In this document: positions 5,582 through 7,281 of the stretch, piece by piece
Position numbering within the stretch: position 1 is the first letter of the stretch
Layout of the letters: every line of letters starts with the position of its first letter
Origin: Candidatus Heimdallarchaeota archaeon
GTDB taxonomy: Archaea; Asgardarchaeota; Heimdallarchaeia; Hodarchaeales; LC-3
Direction: 5' to 3'
Length of the DNA stretch: 7,281 nt
Assembly: GCA_027364495.1 (NCBI GenBank)
Contig: DAHXPE010000508.1
Span: 1-7,281, forward strand
The notes under the pieces: generated by a model
The model's database searches: none
What the model was told of the DNA's origin: nothing
Seen by the model: the letters and a program-made list of their open reading frames with translations, nothing else
Made by a program: the position numbers and the translations under genes

Positions 5582-6559
5582 TTAATTCATAATCGTGCGT
5601 ATGATCCAGGAAGGAACGGATATTCAATATCTGGACAAAATACCTTAGCTATTAATAATACTGCTTATGATTGTAATCAATATGGATTTTATATTACAGC
5701 AAGCGCTTCAAATTCAAATGTTACGTTACTAGGCAATGATGCAGGAAAAAGTTGGGAATATGGTTTTTATCTCTATTATACTAGTAATGCTACCTTAAAA
5801 AATAATAATGCCTATGATAATTCTTACTACGGTTTCTATCTCTATTATGCTACTGGTAATGATATTGAAAACAATACAGCTTATTATAATACACAATATG
5901 GAATCTATATGCAATCATCAACTAATAATCTTCTTAAATTTACCAAAGCTGAATATAATAGTAATAACAATGAAACAAGTGCAACTTACGGTAACACAAA
6001 TAATATTTTTACTAATAACACCTTTACCAATGACACCATTGTTCCAAATATAGTATTGTTAGGCGCATCATCAATAAATAATACAGGTATGCTGTTAACA
6101 TGGAACACTCCATTTGATGGCGGTAGTAATATAACAAACTACAATATTTACAGATCAGATTCAAGTTGTATGCATTTCACATTCTTTGGTTCAACAACAC
6201 TAAATAATTATACAGTAATATTACTCCCATATAATGTAGCTTATTGCTTTAAGGTTCAAGCTGTTAATAGCATAGGCCAGAGTTTTGATGCATCCTATAT
6301 TACAGCTTATGCTACTCCACCAACCACGACCACTACCACTACCACGACCACGGCATCAACTTCTCAATCTCAATCTAATCAAAATAATAGTGGCAGTAAC
6401 GCTGGTTCTACTCAAACATCAGCAACTACGATCACAAACAAAAGTACAACAAAAGCATCAACTAAAAAAAGTTCCAGTCTTCCATTTACTGATCCGTTCA
6501 TTCTTATTGTAAGTGGTTTTGTACTATATTTGATCAAAAGAAGAAGTAAATTACATTAA
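5582..6559 (+). pseudogene. 5'-truncated surface protein: right-handed beta-helix, FnIII domain, Thr-rich stalk, membrane anchor
   Basis: This frame is open for 325 codons from just after a TAA (5579-5581) to a TAA at 6557-6559. Residues 1-125 are NosD/PbH1-type beta-helix rungs of about 23 residues, for example NNTAYDCNQYGFYI, NNNAYDNSYYGFYLYY and NNTAYYNTQYGIYM. Residues 155-246 are a fibronectin type III domain with LLTWNTPFDGGSNITNYNIY. Ten Thr codons (6323-6352) and a Ser/Asn/Thr-rich stalk follow. A C-terminal helix (FILIVSGFVLYLI) and a KRRSK stop-transfer end anchor the protein with its body outside the cell. No ATG, GTG or TTG precedes codon 110 (ATG 5909) in this frame, and no signal peptide is present. 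A real parent gene would have had both, so the front is lost. Translation from 5909 would give 216 residues, lacking most rungs and any export signal. Confidence 0.75.
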
Positions 6560-6576
6560 TATACTAATTAACACAA

Positions 6577-6606
6577 TTTTTACTAAATTTATTCTTTCCT
6601 TTTTAT
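6577..6606 (+). terminator. T-rich transcript end after the surface protein
   Basis: A T5 run at 6577-6581 and the pyrimidine-rich ATTCTTTCCTTTTATT after it lie 18-45 bases past the TAA. This is suitable for archaeal oligo-T termination. No hairpin is seen. Confidence 0.3.
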
Positions 6607-6816
6607 TAATTCTTTAAATCGGGGTATAATTTTACGCAGATAATTAGCAACGATGCAATAATGGTCGACCTTTTTCACTCCGGCATTAAGAAATGAAGTC
6701 CTAGCGAATCTCTCAAATGGCATTTTTAATTGGGCATGGGGTTGGTATAATAGCACATCAGGATATTTTAAAAATGATGTGAAAGAAACAGCATCAGTAA
6801 TGCAATTGTATGGCAT
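6589..6816 (-). CDS. Unrecognised minus-strand frame, probably a C-terminal fragment
   Basis: This encodes 75 residues from ATG 6816 to TAA 6591-6589. The second half (FARTSFLNAGVKKVDHY, then CIVANYLRKIIPRF and KELIKRKE) is basic, balanced and very protein-like. The first half (MPYNCITDAVSFTSFLKYP) is weaker and overlaps an antisense plus-strand frame that looks better over 6700-6860. The likely picture is that only about 6589-6700 is true minus-strand coding debris. The basic end hints at nucleic-acid binding, but no family is recognised. Confidence 0.3.
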   Translation of the reverse strand: MPYNCITDAVSFTSFLKYPDVLLYQPHAQLKMPFERFARTSFLNAGVKKVDHYCIVANYLRKIIPRFKELIKRKE

Positions 6817-6901
6817 ACTGGAGCAATACTTGAATGCGGCAAAAAAATTCTATTTTAATTATTCCGTAATAATAGTAAATATCAAAAAAGGTGTCAAATA
6901 A
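6662..6901 (+). pseudogene. Headless plus-strand fragment, Trp-rich, family unknown
   Basis: This frame is open for 79 codons after a TAA (6659-6661) to a TAA at 6899-6901, with no usable early start. It reads TPALRNEVLANLSNGIFNW, AWGWYNSTSGYFKNDVKE, then TASVMQLYGILEQYLNAAK. Four Trp codons, three of them within five residues (WAWGW), are unlikely in random AT-rich DNA, and the helix ASVMQLYGILEQYLNAA is well formed. The alternation of a WYN-GYF loop and a long helix recalls alpha/alpha-barrel enzymes acting on sugars, but this is only a resemblance. It appears to be a fragment without its 5' end. The overlap with the minus-strand frame means at most one strand is real at any point. Confidence 0.35.
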
Positions 6902-6958
6902 AAGTTTTTTAATTCCATTTCTTAGATATTCATTTTATTTATTCAATAATTATTAATG

Positions 6959-7110
6959 TCATAATGATTTAATGTCTTGGGTAACTAAAGACAAATCATT
7001 GTTAAGCTGATGTCCTCCGTATACATATAGTACTTCAACTACTACCACTAAGTTAGTTGTTTCGGATCAGTAAGATCAGAGTTGAGTATTTTGACGAAAA
7101 AGTGTTTGTT
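6959..7110 (-). pseudogene. Frameshifted minus-strand gene remnant
   Basis: Two adjoining minus-strand frames read as one protein. Frame one (7110-7048) gives NKHFFVKILNSDLTDPKQLT and stops at TAG 7050-7048. Frame two (7066-6959) gives TNLVVVVEVLYVYGGHQ, then LNNDLSLVTQDIKSL, and ends at TGA 6961-6959. They overlap by about 19 bases, so a single indel near 7050-7060 would join them as DPKQL followed directly by VVVVEVLYVYGG. No start codon is present upstream. The family is not recognised. Confidence 0.35.
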
Positions 7111-7281
7111 TTAGACGTCATCTATGTATGTTGCTGTTTAGTTCCTTTTTTAACTATTATAACCCAACTTTAAAATTTATAAAATTTATCATTCTTTTTT
7201 CTAAGTGATTTTATCCTTTCTCTTATTTTTTTTTGTAAATATTTAATTATAAGAAGCAGGTAGTATTTTCAAGTAATTCAA
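7111..7281. other. Non-coding AT-rich right edge
   Basis: No protein-like frame, tRNA-like structure or repeat is apparent. Long T runs around 7195-7233 would read as oligo-T on the plus strand. Confidence 0.35.

Noticed and set aside
5808..6053. 81-residue plus-strand frame in the beta-helix region
   Set aside because: It is a shifted frame of the Asn/Thr-rich repeats, giving Ile/Leu/Met/Thr-rich low-complexity sequence; the beta-helix frame explains the DNA.
6317..6352. Short ACC/ACT/ACG repeats as a possible CRISPR or regulatory repeat
   Set aside because: They are in-frame Thr codons of the surface-protein stalk, with no spacers or conserved repeat unit.
6285..6512. 75-residue plus-strand frame rich in Pro, Leu and Arg
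   Set aside because: It is the shifted frame of the Thr-rich stalk and has no independent support.

Overview
The window is very AT-rich (about 30% GC by eye) and looks archaeal. Candidate promoters are TATA-like boxes, genes have no clear Shine-Dalgarno sequence, and likely transcript ends are oligo-T tracts. One protein has a surface architecture (right-handed beta-helix, fibronectin type III domain, Thr/Ser/Asn-rich stalk, C-terminal membrane anchor) common in AT-rich archaea, including Asgard lineages and methanogens. An Asgard-type archaeon is my best guess, but no marker gene is present to prove it. No rRNA, tRNA, CRISPR array or intact transposase was seen.

Layout. 1-500: a 56-residue AbrB/MazE-like DNA-binding protein (255-425, +), followed by a perfect 11-bp inverted repeat and a T-tract. 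587-2218 (+): a secreted zinc metalloprotease gene with a signal peptide, two tandem beta-rich domains and an HELGH site. Its frame is cut by two in-frame TAA codons. 2219-3547: a T-rich terminator, a short tandem repeat, remnants of minus-strand genes (2332-2717), one small candidate gene (2833-3057, +) and one weak micro-ORF. 3548-4784 (-): a two-gene unit. The first gene encodes a 318-residue secreted protein with a long hydrophobic hairpin and a Trp/Cys/Gly-rich tail. The second encodes a 76-residue protein with two membrane segments.

4785-5310 is mostly non-coding, with two possible minus-strand gene tails. 5311-6559 (+): the last part of a sensor histidine kinase, followed within 14 bases by a headless beta-helix/FnIII surface protein. 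6560-7281: overlapping or broken fragments on both strands, one with a clear frameshift.

Taken together, this is a low-density accessory region in which secreted or surface genes lie among gene debris. The only apparently intact unit with a plausible joint job is the minus-strand pair. By architecture it could be a secreted pore-forming or antimicrobial protein with a small membrane immunity protein. That is inference and the most interesting lead here. The AbrB-like protein is the only visible candidate regulator.
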